Assembly (NCBI GenBank): GCA_030015575.1
Contig: JASDDO010000001.1
Coordinates: 512,735,772-512,799,771 of the forward strand
Source of the DNA: Agapanthus africanus
Lineage: Eukaryota > Streptophyta > Magnoliopsida > Asparagales > Amaryllidaceae
DNA: 64,000 nucleotides
Direction: 5' to 3'
The notes under the pieces were generated by a model. It was not told the DNA's origin. It made no database searches and worked only from the letters and a program-made list of their open reading frames with translations. The position numbers were made by a program, and so were the translations under genes. Positions 44,126-55,343 of this stretch are shown piece by piece (position 1 is the first letter of the stretch; each line of letters begins with the position of its first letter).

Positions 44126-44984
44126 GCTTGCTGACTTTTTGCCGTGAATAAGGGACTTAGGATCTGATACCGATTTTAGACATCAGCATCGCTACAACTG
44201 GGATATTTCCAGGAGCGAATCATAATTTGCCTTTGTCAGTTCGAACAAAGGTGGCTTAGCAAACAGGGTTAAGATCCTGTCGACTAAGGCTTTTGATTTC
44301 ATGAGCCGTAAGGGTCTCATAAAGATATTTCTCCCTACGAGTCGTGAGGATCCCGTAGACTCGTTTTCTTCTTAAGAATCGTGAGGATTCCTAAGTGTAT
44401 GGTCCCTTATAAGTCGTAAGGATCTTACAATAGTGTTTTCTCCTTATAAGTCGAGAGGACTTACAAGTGTTGCTCACCATATGAGGATATCCTTTGTTGT
44501 TGGTGGGACTCTGTTGGGGAAATGTTTATTCATGCCCGTGGATTGTATACAAGGGTCAATATTGAACCACTTGTAGGGCGGTTTGTAAAATGTGGTGGAT
44601 TAAGAACAGGTTCAGATACCTGTAGCTTAAGGCTTTTGAATTTTATGAGCCATGAAGGTCTCATAAGGGGAATTCTCATTACGAGTCGTGAGGATCTCGT
44701 AAATGCTTTTTTCCTTAGGAATCATGAGGATTCTTAAGTGTGTTGCTTCCCTTTGTGAGTCGTAAGGATCTCACGCAGGTATTTTCTCCTCACAAGGTCG
44801 AGAGGACCTTGCAAGTGTTTACTAATTTTTTTTACGGGTCTGCGCCCTTTCGGGTTTTCAAAAACTCGCCAGTAGCCCTGCTATTTTTACGCACGGAGCC
44901 CTTTCGGGTTTTCATCCATGCCCATCTTGCTTATGGACGTACTATTTTTTTTTTGCCGCGTTATCCTAAGGAGGTCGCGGTTCA

Positions 44985-45170
44985 TAGTAGTTTAACGAAG
45001 TTTCGTTCAGTAGTTAGTTTTAGGAAATTTCGGTCCGTTGTTAGTTTTAGGACATCTCGGTCCGTTGTTAGTTTAGGGACGTTTCGGTCCATTGTTAGTT
45101 TAGGGATATTTCGGTCCGTTGTTTCCATATTTGAGACGAATTTCTAGTTTAAGGACTTTTCGGTCCATAG
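44985..45170. repeat. Interior ~35-bp repeats related to LTR hairpin units
   Basis: gtttagggacgtttcggtcc units recur about six times, with ggac or gga stems pairing with gtcc around a ttcg-type loop. They are related to the 28-base LTR repeats at 37376 and 49180. Confidence 0.8.
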
Positions 45171-45379
45171 TTCATCCTGTGTGCACGTATATTTATTACA
45201 TGACGGGATACATGATGATGTGGAATACACCCATTTAGGGGGTGATTTGATTTGGTTGGAATGTTTTGTGACCCATCCCTATCACGGCTTCTCCAATTTG
45301 ACGCCGACGCCTGGCCCCTTCATATAGGGCCTTTCACGTTCTCGATTAGTTTTGCTCTTCTAACGGGCTTCGTTCAGCG

Positions 45380-46250
45380 GCATGTTAATCATCTCGTCTG
45401 ATGGTTCCAAGGATTTTGGTACCGATCCTGCCCTTGGCTCCTCTATGCTATCTTCTGATGCCGAGTGAGCTTCTATGCCCTTTAGTGACGAATGAGAGAT
45501 CATGTGACAACTTGCCACATAATCCTCAGGTTCTTCTGACGAGTCGTCTTCCTCGTCATTGCTGTTGTCTCTTCTTTCAAGGATATGGCTGAGAAACTCT
45601 TGGAGTGTGACCGGGGTTCGCGCCTTCTGGTTATATTCTTTCAGCTCATCAATATGCTATTGCAGATCCGTGCGCTTGTCGTTGGGCTCCGCGGGCTTCT
45701 GGGTCTTCTTCTTTTTTTCGAAGACTTTAATGGCTGGGCCTGGGTGTTTTTCCTTGCGCTACTACCTCCCGATGTTAGGCGTGGATTCAGCATCCCCTCG
45801 ATGATCTCCGGCTCTAGCGGGCTTTTCCAACTGATCGCCGGAAATGCTTGAAGATCTTTCAGCATTCTTTTAGTTTTTGCCGAAAGAACAACTTCCCATG
45901 GAGCTTCCTCTATGAATGAACATGATGCCCCCGGCGTGTCCATCTTTTTCGGAGCATGTGGTTATGGCGGGTTCACCTTTCAGTTTTCAGATAACGCGAA
46001 CTTACCCTGTTGGTATTGGTCTTCAACCCAGTTTTTGAAGACGTAGCAATCTTCGAGCGGGTGACCCACTACCCTGTGGTAGGGACAATAGCTAGGATCG
46101 TTGACGTCACCAGGTTGCGACGGATGTCTCGGATCCGGCAAGGTGATGAGCCCGTTGCGCACTGCCAGTTCGAACAGTCTCTTTATTTTATCCCGGGGAA
46201 ATGAGTAAGGACGTCTTAACTTTCTATTAAGGGATCGCAGTTTGTTCCTT
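45380..46250 (-). pseudogene. Tat-like gag C-terminal region with CHHC knuckle
   Basis: The minus-strand frame from about 46225 reads RRPYSFPRDKIKRLFELAV and YCPYHRVVGHPLEDCYVFKNW, where C-x2-H-x4-H-x4-C resembles the variant knuckle of Tat/Ogre Gag proteins. It is followed in another frame by APWEVVLSAKTKRMLKDLQAF and IEGMLNPRL, a lysine/arginine-rich patch, then an acidic SSEEPEDY segment near 45500. Frameshifts separate the parts. No protease motif was found further on. Confidence 0.72.
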
Positions 46251-46279
46251 TGACGAACAACCGATCTCGGGTTACTCGC

Positions 46280-46895
46280 CTATTGCCGAGCGTTGGCAAC
46301 GAAGGTTGCTTTTCCTTTCCCCTTTTCATTCCAAGAATCTGTCTTTGAAGAGGAAGGCCTATGGCCCATCTGATCCATCTGGGCCAGCTTGTCAATCAAG
46401 GCCTGGAAGGTAGTAGGCTTGAAGAACATCATAAACTGGGAAATATTCACCTGAGGGTCAAGGGTCTGCACGAACATGCCTACGGAAGGATCTTCTTCTA
46501 TGCGTTGTTCGCATCTCGACCATAAGTTCCGCCACCAGATTGCATACTGAACCCATGTTTCTCCCGGCTTCACCCTGGCATTGATTGGGATGCGTTCGCT
46601 AGCGCTTGCAAAACGCTGGGTGAATAGCAATTCCATCTTCTTAAAAGTTTTGATGGAGTCGTTGGGAAGCTCTGAATACCATTCGAACGCCATCTCCACG
46701 AAGCTGCCGACGAATTGGCGAAGCAGTAGCTTATCGTCACCTCCAGTGTTGCCGTATAGAGCCCTGAACTGAGCGACATGTTGATGGGGATTGCCTGTCC
46801 TCTTGTATACATGGAACTTAGGAATCGTGTATCCTGCTGGGTACTTAATATGATCGTACCATCCTGGATATGGTCGCCCAGTTCTGACGACTTGG
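46280..46895 (-). pseudogene. Tat-like gag capsid domain
   Basis: One open frame from about 46895 to 46280 reads GYTIPKFHVYKRTGNPHQHV, GGDDKLLLRQFVGS, MAFEWYSELPNDSIKTFKKM and FTQRFASASERI, the retrotransposon gag fold of the Tat/Ogre group. It then has TFQALIDKLAQMDQM and a basic tail. It is shifted relative to the N-terminal part at about 46895. This would form the particle shell. Confidence 0.87.
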
Positions 46896-48474
46896 CCAGT
46901 TGCTTCATTTGCTTGGTGAGCTGTTGAGCGATATAATCATCGAGCGAAGCCTTCGAGATTGTTTCCTCCTTTACCGCTGAAGAGGCTGGAAGAGGGTTTG
47001 ATGTCTCCCCCTTATCGTCTTCAATTATTACTGGAGGGTCTTCGGCTGGAGGGTCCGGCTGGATCATCATGCACACCATATCTTGGAACAATAGCGCCAT
47101 TTGTTTTATGTTGGCCGCTTGTTCCGTGACCTCTTTGTCCTTCTTCTCAAGCATTCTTCGAAGGAATTCGGCATCGGTTTACTTCTCCTGACGCTACTCC
47201 GACGATGTCTTCGGGCTTTCTTTTGGCCCAGTGAGTGCGGCCATAGTTGTCAGCATCTCTTGGAGCTTTTGTTGTTGCTGCTCCTGAGCCTTAGTTACTG
47301 ACCGCATGAGTGGTCGATGGCCCGTGAAGATACGTCTATCCTCTTTCCCGGAAGCCATGTAAATAGTGTGCACCACCAAGTCCCCAGACTTGGGGCGTTT
47401 AGGTTCAGTGCTCTTGCGATTTGTCGCAGACATAGGGATTTTCTCCGGCCTTCAACTTTTTTGGGCGGTCGAAGTTGAGGGGGCCGTTGCAGCGGGCACC
47501 CAAGTAGATGACACCTTCTGAGGCTCGACAGGGTGATCCTTCTCTCTCCGAACCTTCATTTTCTTTTGTTGGTAGGGGTATTCTTGATCAATCATGGAGT
47601 CTTAGACCTGTGGCCAGACCTTGTGAATTTTAGAGGATAGCCGCTGAGGGGGCTGCTCTGGCTTCACTTTTGTAACGTTCTCCATAGGTGGAAGAGATCT
47701 TTTTAGCACAGCAATCGGAGAGTTCTTACGCACTCTCCTAAGTGGTTCAAATCCGTTTCCAGTTGGAACAGCAGCATCAACTTCCACCGTTGGAGCCGGC
47801 GAAGCTAGTCCAGAGGGAGAGCTGCCCCAGCTTTTCTCACTCGGCGCCAGTGGCGATGTCGAGCATGTCGTGTCGATGGTATCTGCTCAATTATGGGGGT
47901 GGCTTCATCATGTCCCCCGTTCTGGTGGAGGGTTCCTGTTGGTGTCAGCCTATCGAAGACTGACGTCCGCTGAGAGGGAATGGCCAACCTGTCGAAGGCA
48001 GACTTTCGAGCAAAGGAAGCAGTCTTGATTACTTCGCTTGGAGCGGGAGTTGAAACGGCCAGTCTTGTGAAGACTGACCCTTTAGCAGGAGAAGTATCTC
48101 TGATGACTGGAGCAGGGATGGCTATCCGTTTTGGGATAACCCCTTCTGGTATTGCAGGCTTTTTCATAGGCCCACTAGAGCTTCGGCCCAATCTGTCAAA
48201 GACTGGGCGACCCGTTGAGAGGGGCCGCGGTAGTTATGAGCCGATCAAAGACCAACTTCTTCAGAGCTTCTTACGATGGTATCGGGGTATTGAAGCTGGT
48301 TGGCGGAATCATAGTCCCGAAGAACAACCCGGTGGTGGCTTGCGTCACCTGTTCCACCGGCATCACAAAAATGGAGGCCGCTTGAGTCTCATAGGTCACT
48401 ACTCCAACGAGGATGGAGTGGGAGTTGTTGCAGCTGTTGCAGTTGTTGGATTTGGTGCAGTTGGAAGTCATTGA
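46895..48474 (-). pseudogene. Tat-like gag N-terminal region, broken
   Basis: From the first ATG after the PBS (48474, MASMTSNCTKSNN) several minus-strand pieces follow in order. One has three copies of an FDRL-type motif (VFTRLAVS, AFDRLAIPS, VFDRLTP, 48191-47805). Next are a basic proline-rich piece (47787-47602), then RRIFTGHRPLMRS with a glutamine-rich coiled stretch (47433-47194), then LDDYIAQQLTKQMKQLAKSS (to 46895). Stops and frameshifts separate them. The FDRL repeats resemble those in Tat-lineage polyproteins. Confidence 0.65.
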
Positions 48475-48600
48475 CGCCATCTTCTCTTCTGCACAGAGCA
48501 AGACACCAAATCTTAGTACCTAGAATCCAGGGGCAACCACATTAAACCGCGATTCGTTCGTGAACACGACACACGAAGTGTGGAGTGGAAAGAGGAGAAG

Positions 48601-48618
48601 GTCCCACCGGGCGTGCCA
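48601..48618 (-). promoter_or_regulatory. PBS of Tat-like element
   Basis: Minus strand TGGCACGCCCGGTGGGAC, five bases after the LTR end. The leading TGG would pair with tRNA CCA. I do not assign the tRNA with confidence. Confidence 0.7.
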
Positions 48619-50502
48619 GAATCTGTTTACCACCGGAAACCGGGAAGACAGACGTCTTGCCTTAATCTGGGGGCAGATGCTATTTGGTTTTATCCGTCCA
48701 CCTCTCCGAAGATGCCAAATTAATTTATGGCACCATGTATCGAAGGTTTAGACGGAAGTGGCCGATGTAGCAGACTTCGTCAGATTCCCCCTCATTGTGA
48801 GGGTTTTTTTTATTGTGGGGACGCTCATCCCTGCAGGCACAAGCCCCTGCAGTTAATTACGCTACCGCATCACGGTAACCACTTTCACCTTCTCCAGATG
48901 TTCACTTCGTGTCGTGTATGTTTGTTTTATTTTTGGTTGTCCGTGGATTGTATACGGAGACTAATTTATGTTGTCGCCCGTAGGGTGTGGATTAGTCCAA
49001 ATCCATGTTTTCTTAGATTTGGGTTTGGTTTGGATTTAAGGATCGTTAATCTCATTGAGATTAAGATCAACTTAAATGTTTGTTGAGGATGCGTTAGTCT
49101 AATTTTAGACTAAGATCTACTCAACAGGATTTTATGATCATTTAGATCCGATGACAGACCATTTGGGCTCTATCGTCTTAGTTTAGGGACGTTGCGGTCC
49201 ATAGTTTAAGGACATCATAGTCCGTGGAAGTTTAGAGACATCATAGTCTGTAAACTTTAAAGACATCATAGTCTACGAGTTTAAGGACCTCATAGTCCAT
49301 CAAGTTTAAGGACATCATAGTCCATGGGGTTTAGTTCAGGGACGTTGCGGTCCGTAAGTTTAAGGACATCATAGTCCATAGAATGTTTGGTTGTCGAGAC
49401 CCGCCACCTCTCTGAAGACGTTGAGGAATTACAACGATACATATCAGAGGAATGAACAGATGTACCCTTGAACCAATGTTGGTTGGGAGATCTGTAGTCC
49501 AGTTTGGGACTAAGACCAATTAAAAAGATTTATGAGCATATGGGCTCAATTAATCTGAATTAGGGTTTTGTGGCCAACTTGGGCTCGGCTCACTTAGTTT
49601 GAATAAAAATGTTGAGCATTTAATTGGGCTCAATCCCCTTTTTGCCTTTTCTTGAGTGTTGAGCACTCATCATGGCTCTGGGGCTTTATTTAAAAAACAG
49701 TTTATGTTCCCTCAGCGCCCATGTGAGGAGCATGTGGCGCGCTTGGCGCTGAGCGCCAGAATTAGAGTGCTAAGGCGCTTCTTGTGAAATAGCGCACACG
49801 TGAGGAGCACGTGGTGCGCTCGGCACTGAGCGCCAGACTTGGAGCGCTAAGGCGCTTCTTATGAAATAGCGTACACATGAGGAGCACGTGGCGCGCTTGG
49901 CGCAGAGCGCCGGTGCAGAGCGCTCTTTATTAAGTAGCACCCATGTGAGGAGCACGTGGCGCGCTTGGCGCTGAGCGCCAGCCAATGAGTGCAGAGCGCT
50001 CTTTATTAAGTAGCGCCCACGTGAGGAACACGTGGCGCGCTTGGAGCTGAGCGCCGGCCAATGAGTGCAGAGCGCTCTTTAAGAAGTTCTGATTAGTTAT
50101 GTGCTCTGAGAATTAAGTTCTTGTTTATAAGAGACTTTGTCTCGTGGATCTAAGAACTAAGTTCTTATTTTATAGGAGATGCTATGATCTCTTCTGTTTT
50201 TGTGAAAGACTTTGTCTTATAGATATGTGATCTAAAGAGAACTAGGTTCTTCTCCCTCCTCTTTTATAATGGGATGTTTTGATCTCTTTTATGGAAGACT
50301 TCTGTCTTGTAGATCTATGATCTAGAAAAAGAACTAAGTTCTTCTTCTCTTTATGAGATGCTTTGATCTCTTTCTTCTTCTTTTTTTTACCTTGAAGAAA
50401 ATTCTTTTTTCAGAGCTTGCTCTTCTCTTGAAGTTTATAGGGGGTTCTTCTTTATGTGCGTGTCTTTTTGTACGTGTACCTCTAAGACTTGAAGTCTTAA
50501 GA

Positions 50503-50516
50503 CCTTTATATAGTGG
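50503..50516 (-). promoter_or_regulatory. Putative TATA box, 5' Tat-like LTR
   Basis: Minus strand CCACTATATAAAGG, identical to the left LTR copy, in the LTR that would drive the element. Confidence 0.65.
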
Positions 50517-52004
50517 AGGCTGATTTGTTTAATCAGTTGAGGAAATCTTTTCTTTGATTGATTTAGGGATGTCTCCCACCGTTGGATCTTTGATCCTAGG
50601 GCTTCTGTTTTACAGAAGACATCTTTCTTGTTATTAACAAGATTGGGAAATTATTTTCCCCATACAGAGATTATTCTGTATCTTGGTGATTTTTAATCAC
50701 CATTGGATCTTGGATCCAACGGTGCTCTGATTTACAGAGAGATTTTCCTTGTTTGGAAAGATTTGAGGAGTATTTTCTCAACAGAATTAAATTTTTTATT
50801 TTGGTGATTTTTAATCATCTCCGTTGGATCTTTTGATCCAACGGTAAAGAACTTTTACTTCTAGCGCCAGTGCGCTCGTGCTTTGCACGTGAGGCGCTGT
50901 CTCAGAGTCTTTGACTCTTAGCGCTTGGCGCTCTCGTGCTTTGCACGTGAGGCGCTGCCTCAGAGTCTTTGACTCATAGCACTGGCGCTCTTGGCGCGAG
51001 CACTCTCATGCTTTGCACGTGAGGCGCTGCCTTAGAGTCTTTGACTCATAGCGCTGGCGCTCTTGGCCCTAGCGCTCTCGTTCTTTGCACATTAGGCGCT
51101 GCCTCAGAGTCTTTGACTCATAGCACTGACGCTCTTGACGCAAGAGCTCTCGTGCTTTGCACGTAAGGCGCTGTCTCAGAGTCTTTGACTCATAGCGCTG
51201 GCGCTCGCCTCATTACTGAAGGTGTCTTTTCACCTTCTTTCTTTGCTTTTCCTGAGTCAAACTTCTCTTTCCCAGAGCTTGGAAATAGTTCCTTCATGCA
51301 CAGAATGTTCTGTGCCTAGACTTAAATGTCTGCCTTTATCATTTGAAGCAATGCTTCTTTTCTCTTTCATTTTCAGAGAATCATTTCAACAGAGTAGAGC
51401 TATGGCTTGTAATTGTCCACATGCTTGCCGGCAGCCATGGGAAGTGCCTATCGAGGAAATTTTTCCTCGTTTTGCCGCACGCTTGGTGAACCCTACTCTT
51501 ACGGATGACCAATGTGACACAGTGTTGTACGAGCTATTGACTCTGTAGGGTGTTTTTCATCACCCCATTGAGATGGGAATACTCGCGCGCTTGTCAGGCG
51601 CATTACAGATTCCCCCTGCCTAGGGTAGGCCAGGGTTTATTGATTGTGGAGATCCGAATCTCCGGCAGCCGCGGAATAAGCTGCCGTTAATTACCCCTCT
51701 CTTTTGGGACGAGAGAACCTCCGATTAACGGGTTAAACTGGTCATGCGAACTCAATGTGCAGTGTTGTGTTTTGCAAGGGTTTTGGATGTATCGGGGACC
51801 ACGCAGAGTTTTTACGGGGGTCCCACAACCTGGATAGCGGGCTGGGGGTCAAGGGGGCTAGCAGCCCCCTTGCGGGGTGCGGGGCAGCGCCCCGGCCCAA
51901 AATGCTTTTTGAGAGGGATAGTGTTGTAGAGTATGTGTGTGTGTGTGTGTATACATATGTATATAAAATAAAATAAAAAGGAAAAGGCATCCAAAGGATG
52001 CGTG

Positions 52005-52300
52005 GGAAAAGCGCCAGCGCTTTGAGCGCAAGAGTGCTAGCGCACCACGTGTCAACACGTGGGCGCTCGGGAGCTAGCGCTCTGAGTGCAAGAGCGCTAG
52101 CGCCCCACGTGTCAGCACGTGGGCACTCGTGCGCTAGCGCTTTGGGCGCTAGCGCTCTGAGCATAAGAGCGCTCACATGTTAGCACGTGGGCGCTCGGGC
52201 GCTAGCGCTTTGAGCGCTAGCACTCTGAGCGCAAGAGCACTAGCGCTTTGAGCGCTAGCGCCCCACGTGTCAGCACGTGGGCGCTCTAGCGGCAAAAGGG
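52005..52300. repeat. AGCGCT/CACGTG palindromic repeats in solo LTR
   Basis: Repeated agcgctagcgc, cacgtgtcagcacgtg and gggcgctcg words; nearly every word has its complement within 20 bases. Confidence 0.85.
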
Positions 52301-52352
52301 ACTTGGTCCCTACAATGGGAGTTGTACTCCCAGAAAGGAGCACTTATTATTT

Positions 52353-52354
<2 letters not shown>

Positions 52355-52390
<36 letters not shown>
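52355..52390. repeat. (TA)n microsatellite
   Basis: About 17 TA units inside the solo LTR. Confidence 0.9.
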
Positions 52391-52392
<2 letters not shown>

Positions 52393-53636
52393 GAGTTAAA
52401 CTCCTAGGATTTTTTGAAGCCGATGAAGGGCTTCTCCCCTTGAGCCTTAGTTCTTCCCTAAAGTGGGGCCTCTGGAGATGGGTCTCTTTCTTCCTCCTCT
52501 GTTGGCAGGATCTTGAAGATCAAGAGATGTGAGATTTTAAAAATCTCTTCTTTTTGAGATCTAATGGTAGATCTAAGTTCCCCTTTGTGGGTTTTGTGGT
52601 GAAAAACTATTTAGTTTTGAAAAAGGAAGAGTAAAACTCTTGATTTAATTCAAAAGAAAAAAGAGAAGGTTTTAAAACCTTGAGGAAGAAGAAGATCAGA
52701 TCTGGATCTTTTTGGAGAGAGAAAAAGTTGTTGAGATATTTCATTGTCTTGGCCTTTATAGGCTATACACTTTACATATAGCCCCTTGGGCTTTACCAAA
52801 AATGGCATTTTAGCCATCAAATGGCTCATGTGCCATTTCTTTTTGCACATAATCCATGAGCTTTACAAAAATTTGGCTTTATGCCCATTTTGCATACATT
52901 CAAGCATAAAAAATTACATAAAAATTATTTATTACATGATCTATATTTTGGCATGGAGGAGACTGGCCGCGGGCTCGACTTGGGCATGGGCCCTCTTGAC
53001 CTGGGCTAGGGCCCACCTGGATTAGGGTTTACCTTGACTTTGACTCAGTCAGCTGGGGGTGCAAATTTTGACCCCAACAGACTCGTAGAGGATCTCCTCT
53101 CCCCATCAGCTCTATTTGGCTTCGGATGGTCTTCTTATCTGTGCTCGACGACATTCCTCCTCATCCAGCGGAGATGACTCCGGCAATGCTCAACGCCGCA
53201 GAGGACAAGATCAAGTGCTTTCACGAGGCACTTTTGATTTCTACAGCTCTGAGGGATCACTCTGTTCGGCTGCTAGGCCAGATACGGGCTCAGCGGGTCG
53301 TCATGTCTGCCTCCGCTGATGGGCATGGGGCTGACTGATGGGGAGGGACTCCTCGTGAAGATCGACGCTTTGACATGGTGGAGAAGGCGGAGAGGGAGTT
53401 AGATAATTTTATCCATAGTTTTGTGAATCCATGTACTTTCGATCCCATGTTTGGTGATCTATTTCCTGTAGAATAAAAATGTTCAATCAAATTTTTTCTT
53501 TTTGTCATTGAAAACACGTTCTTCCTCTGATGTGCGATTATATGAATGAGCCCGATCTCCCAGATATCTGTAAACGAAACTCGAACCGGCGTAAACAGAA
53601 ACAAATAGCTCTTGGCCGAAGATTTTGGCGATAATA

Positions 53637-55330
53637 GTAATCTTGACGGAGTCAACAAATAAAAGAGTCCTAGTCAAATTCAACCCATCATTATCTTGAT
53701 CGTATTAAACCCACCCATATAACCCTTGACGGAGTCACAAGGTTATACGGCTATCCTAACCAATCGCATCGTATGCTACAAACAAGCATCACTTAGCTAC
53801 CGTACACTACACCTTGACGGAGTCAACAAACGTAGCACGAATACTAAGTACTACCGTAGGAAAGGATGGAGGGATACGACTGGTTTTTGGTGAAAACTCT
53901 TTAGCATAATGAACTTGATTTCGTTGAAGGAATCTAATGATTTCGAAACGGGTGGTCCAAGCTCAATTTTGAAAGCAATTGGTTTTGCGAAAAACCGAGT
54001 AGATTTGAAAAGAACAAAGTGGTTTTGAAATTTAATTCCAACAATATTATTTTAGTTTTTTTTCTTGCATTAATTAGAATTAATGCAGTCCTATCAATTA
54101 AGCCTATGCATCACAGAAACAACAAAAATAGAATGTATATATATGCCACCCGCCTTCGCCACGGAGTCTGGGGACTTCACCGTAAGGTTACTTAACTTAC
54201 GGTAGTACATGGGCATGGCTGGCACGAGTGCAAAACATATACAACACACACACACACACACACCCCCCATCACAGGCAAATAATAAACATCAGACATGTG
54301 ATAATCAAAATAGAATAGCGGATATACTAGAAGTCCTGTGTTTCGTTTGAGCCAAAAACGAAAACCAACGTACCCAGTCGTGTAGATAGCTCGAATATCA
54401 TCTAAAACAAAGACCCCTACGAGTGCGGCCAGTTACCTGTCAATTATAGAAGTGAGGTAACCATTACTCAATGAAATGAGTGGGCCACCCAGCACTTCAT
54501 GGAATTTGGTAACATGATCACTCCACGTGGGTCTATCCTAAACTCATACAAGTGCGGTGAATAGCCCGCCAATTCTAGAGCGAGGCAGCTCGAACTCACC
54601 ATGGTGAAATGACCACCAGCACACTCTAGAACCCGACTATTCGAGCACTTCTCCGTGGGTTATCCTAATACATGAATGAATGAATATACAATGATAATGT
54701 CGACCTCAACCCGGTCGTGTTCTAATAAAACAATATACAACAAGAGGTAATGACGGCCACAATCCAGCCACCCGTCCCGAATAAATGAATATACATTCAA
54801 TCTATAATTAGGAGCTACCACAATGATTATCCGGCTAAACCATCACAAGATATATAACACCACAGCAGAAGAAGTATTTGCAATCCCATCTAATCGATCT
54901 ATAGAAATTAGACAACGTTTATATACACATATATGAACTAAAAGATAAACAACGATGCAAAAGTATTGAGTTTAAAACTTTCTGTGTTGCCCGAATACAA
55001 CGATAACAGTAAATGAAATCTGGGCAAAAAAGAAGTTTACCAAAAACACAATTTCCAAAACCCAAGACATGGAAAAAAGACGAGACTAAATGGAGAATTT
55101 CTGGCCGCAAATTGCGGTAAAAATGAATTTTTTTGATGGCCCAAAATTCTCTAATTGACCTTGTTTTCATTCTGTGTCATATACATGCTAGTATCATCCT
55201 TCTGCAATACTCCAAAAAAAATTCGAGACCAAAAAAATTTAACAGAGGCATGAAATTTAGGGTTTTGAAAAATGGAATTTTGTCGGTTTTGAAACTTAAA
55301 TATCGTCTAAACTAGTTTACGTGTTTGGTT
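53637..55330 (-). other. Copia E leader, segment 3
   Basis: Reverse complement of the copia B leader (58220-60130). Shared phrases include cttgacggagtcaac against its counterpart ttggcctgtgtcaag, gctacgactggttttt and gaacttgatttcgttg. It lies between the Tat element and the PBS. Non-coding; it holds constant-loop hairpins at 53640-53860 and a tcaccatggtga palindrome near 54597. Confidence 0.82.
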
Positions 55331-55343
55331 GGCTCTGATACCA
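55331..55343 (-). promoter_or_regulatory. Initiator-Met PBS of copia E
   Basis: Minus strand TGGTATCAGAGCC directly adjoins the LTR end (tgtaagtata on the plus strand). Confidence 0.9.

Larger units (their letters stand above)
40332..45370 (-). other. Non-coding hairpin-rich interior of Tat-like element
   Basis: No domain of pol is detectable on either strand. The stretch is built from repeated 30-45-base modules of the form stem, tcgtgaggat-like loop, complementary stem, plus tttgccatggttcc and cgaatcgagaggttc phrases, in a larger tandem pattern. Reading frames of 60-135 codons occur here but have no family resemblance and are broken between repeat copies. Confidence 0.75.
51544..53079. repeat. 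Solo LTR with GACTC target duplication
   Basis: Starts tgtagggtgtttttc and ends gaccccaaca, flanked by gactc at 51539-51543 and 53080-53084. About 1.5 kb, with no internal region. It is not homologous over its length to the host LTR but has the same style: AGCGCT/CACGTG repeats (52005-52300) and many short hairpins such as gggagt/actccc and aggagt/actcct. Orientation is uncertain; it is probably a Tat-group LTR. Confidence 0.88.
51402..53338 (+). pseudogene. LTR-borne antisense reading frame, split by solo LTR
   Basis: ATG at 51402 opens MACNCPHACRQPWEVPIEEI. The frame enters the solo LTR and stops at TAG. After the insert it resumes at 53085 in the same phase and runs to TGA at 53338, with MVFLSVLDDIPPHPAEMTPA, FHEALLIST and RDHSVRLLGQIRAQ. 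Removing the insert and one GACTC copy leaves a stop-free frame of about 131 codons. It is antisense to gag and absent from standard LTR maps. A tttcattttcag tract just upstream resembles a 3' splice site. Family unknown; antisense reading frames are known in some Tat-lineage elements, but not usually inside the LTR. Confidence 0.6.
36751..53636 (-). mobile_element. Tat/Ogre-like gag element without pol (LARD-like)
   Basis: LTR copies at 36751-40331 and 48624-53636 enclose 8.3 kb. On the minus strand, next to the right LTR, come a PBS-like site, a gag region (48474-45380), then 5 kb of non-coding repeats to the 3' LTR. No RT, RNase H or integrase was found. The flanks gtgat (36746-36750) and gtaat (53637-53641) are a probable target duplication with one change, and copia leader sequence joins across it. 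The size and content fit a large retrotransposon derivative that needs a helper element. The right LTR carries a later solo LTR insertion. Confidence 0.87.
48624..53636 (-). repeat. 5' LTR of Tat-like element (split by solo LTR)
   Basis: Starts tgtttaccaccggaa at 48624 and ends near ggcgataata at 53636, about 3.47 kb without the 51544-53079 insert and one target copy. It carries the same modules in the same order as the left LTR: 28-base repeats 49180-49380, CACGTG repeats 49714-50085, hairpin chain 50120-50870, GC palindromes 50860-51210, antisense reading frame. Confidence 0.88.

Noticed and set aside
43743-45147. Plus-strand frames of 134-135 codons in the Tat interior
   Set aside because: Built from short repeats, not conserved between repeat copies, no recognisable domain; phenylalanine/serine-rich from T-rich repeat words.
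45401-48474. Plus-strand frames opposite the Tat gag (for example 47980-48474)
   Set aside because: Mirror images of the real minus-strand gag coding bias; no independent support.
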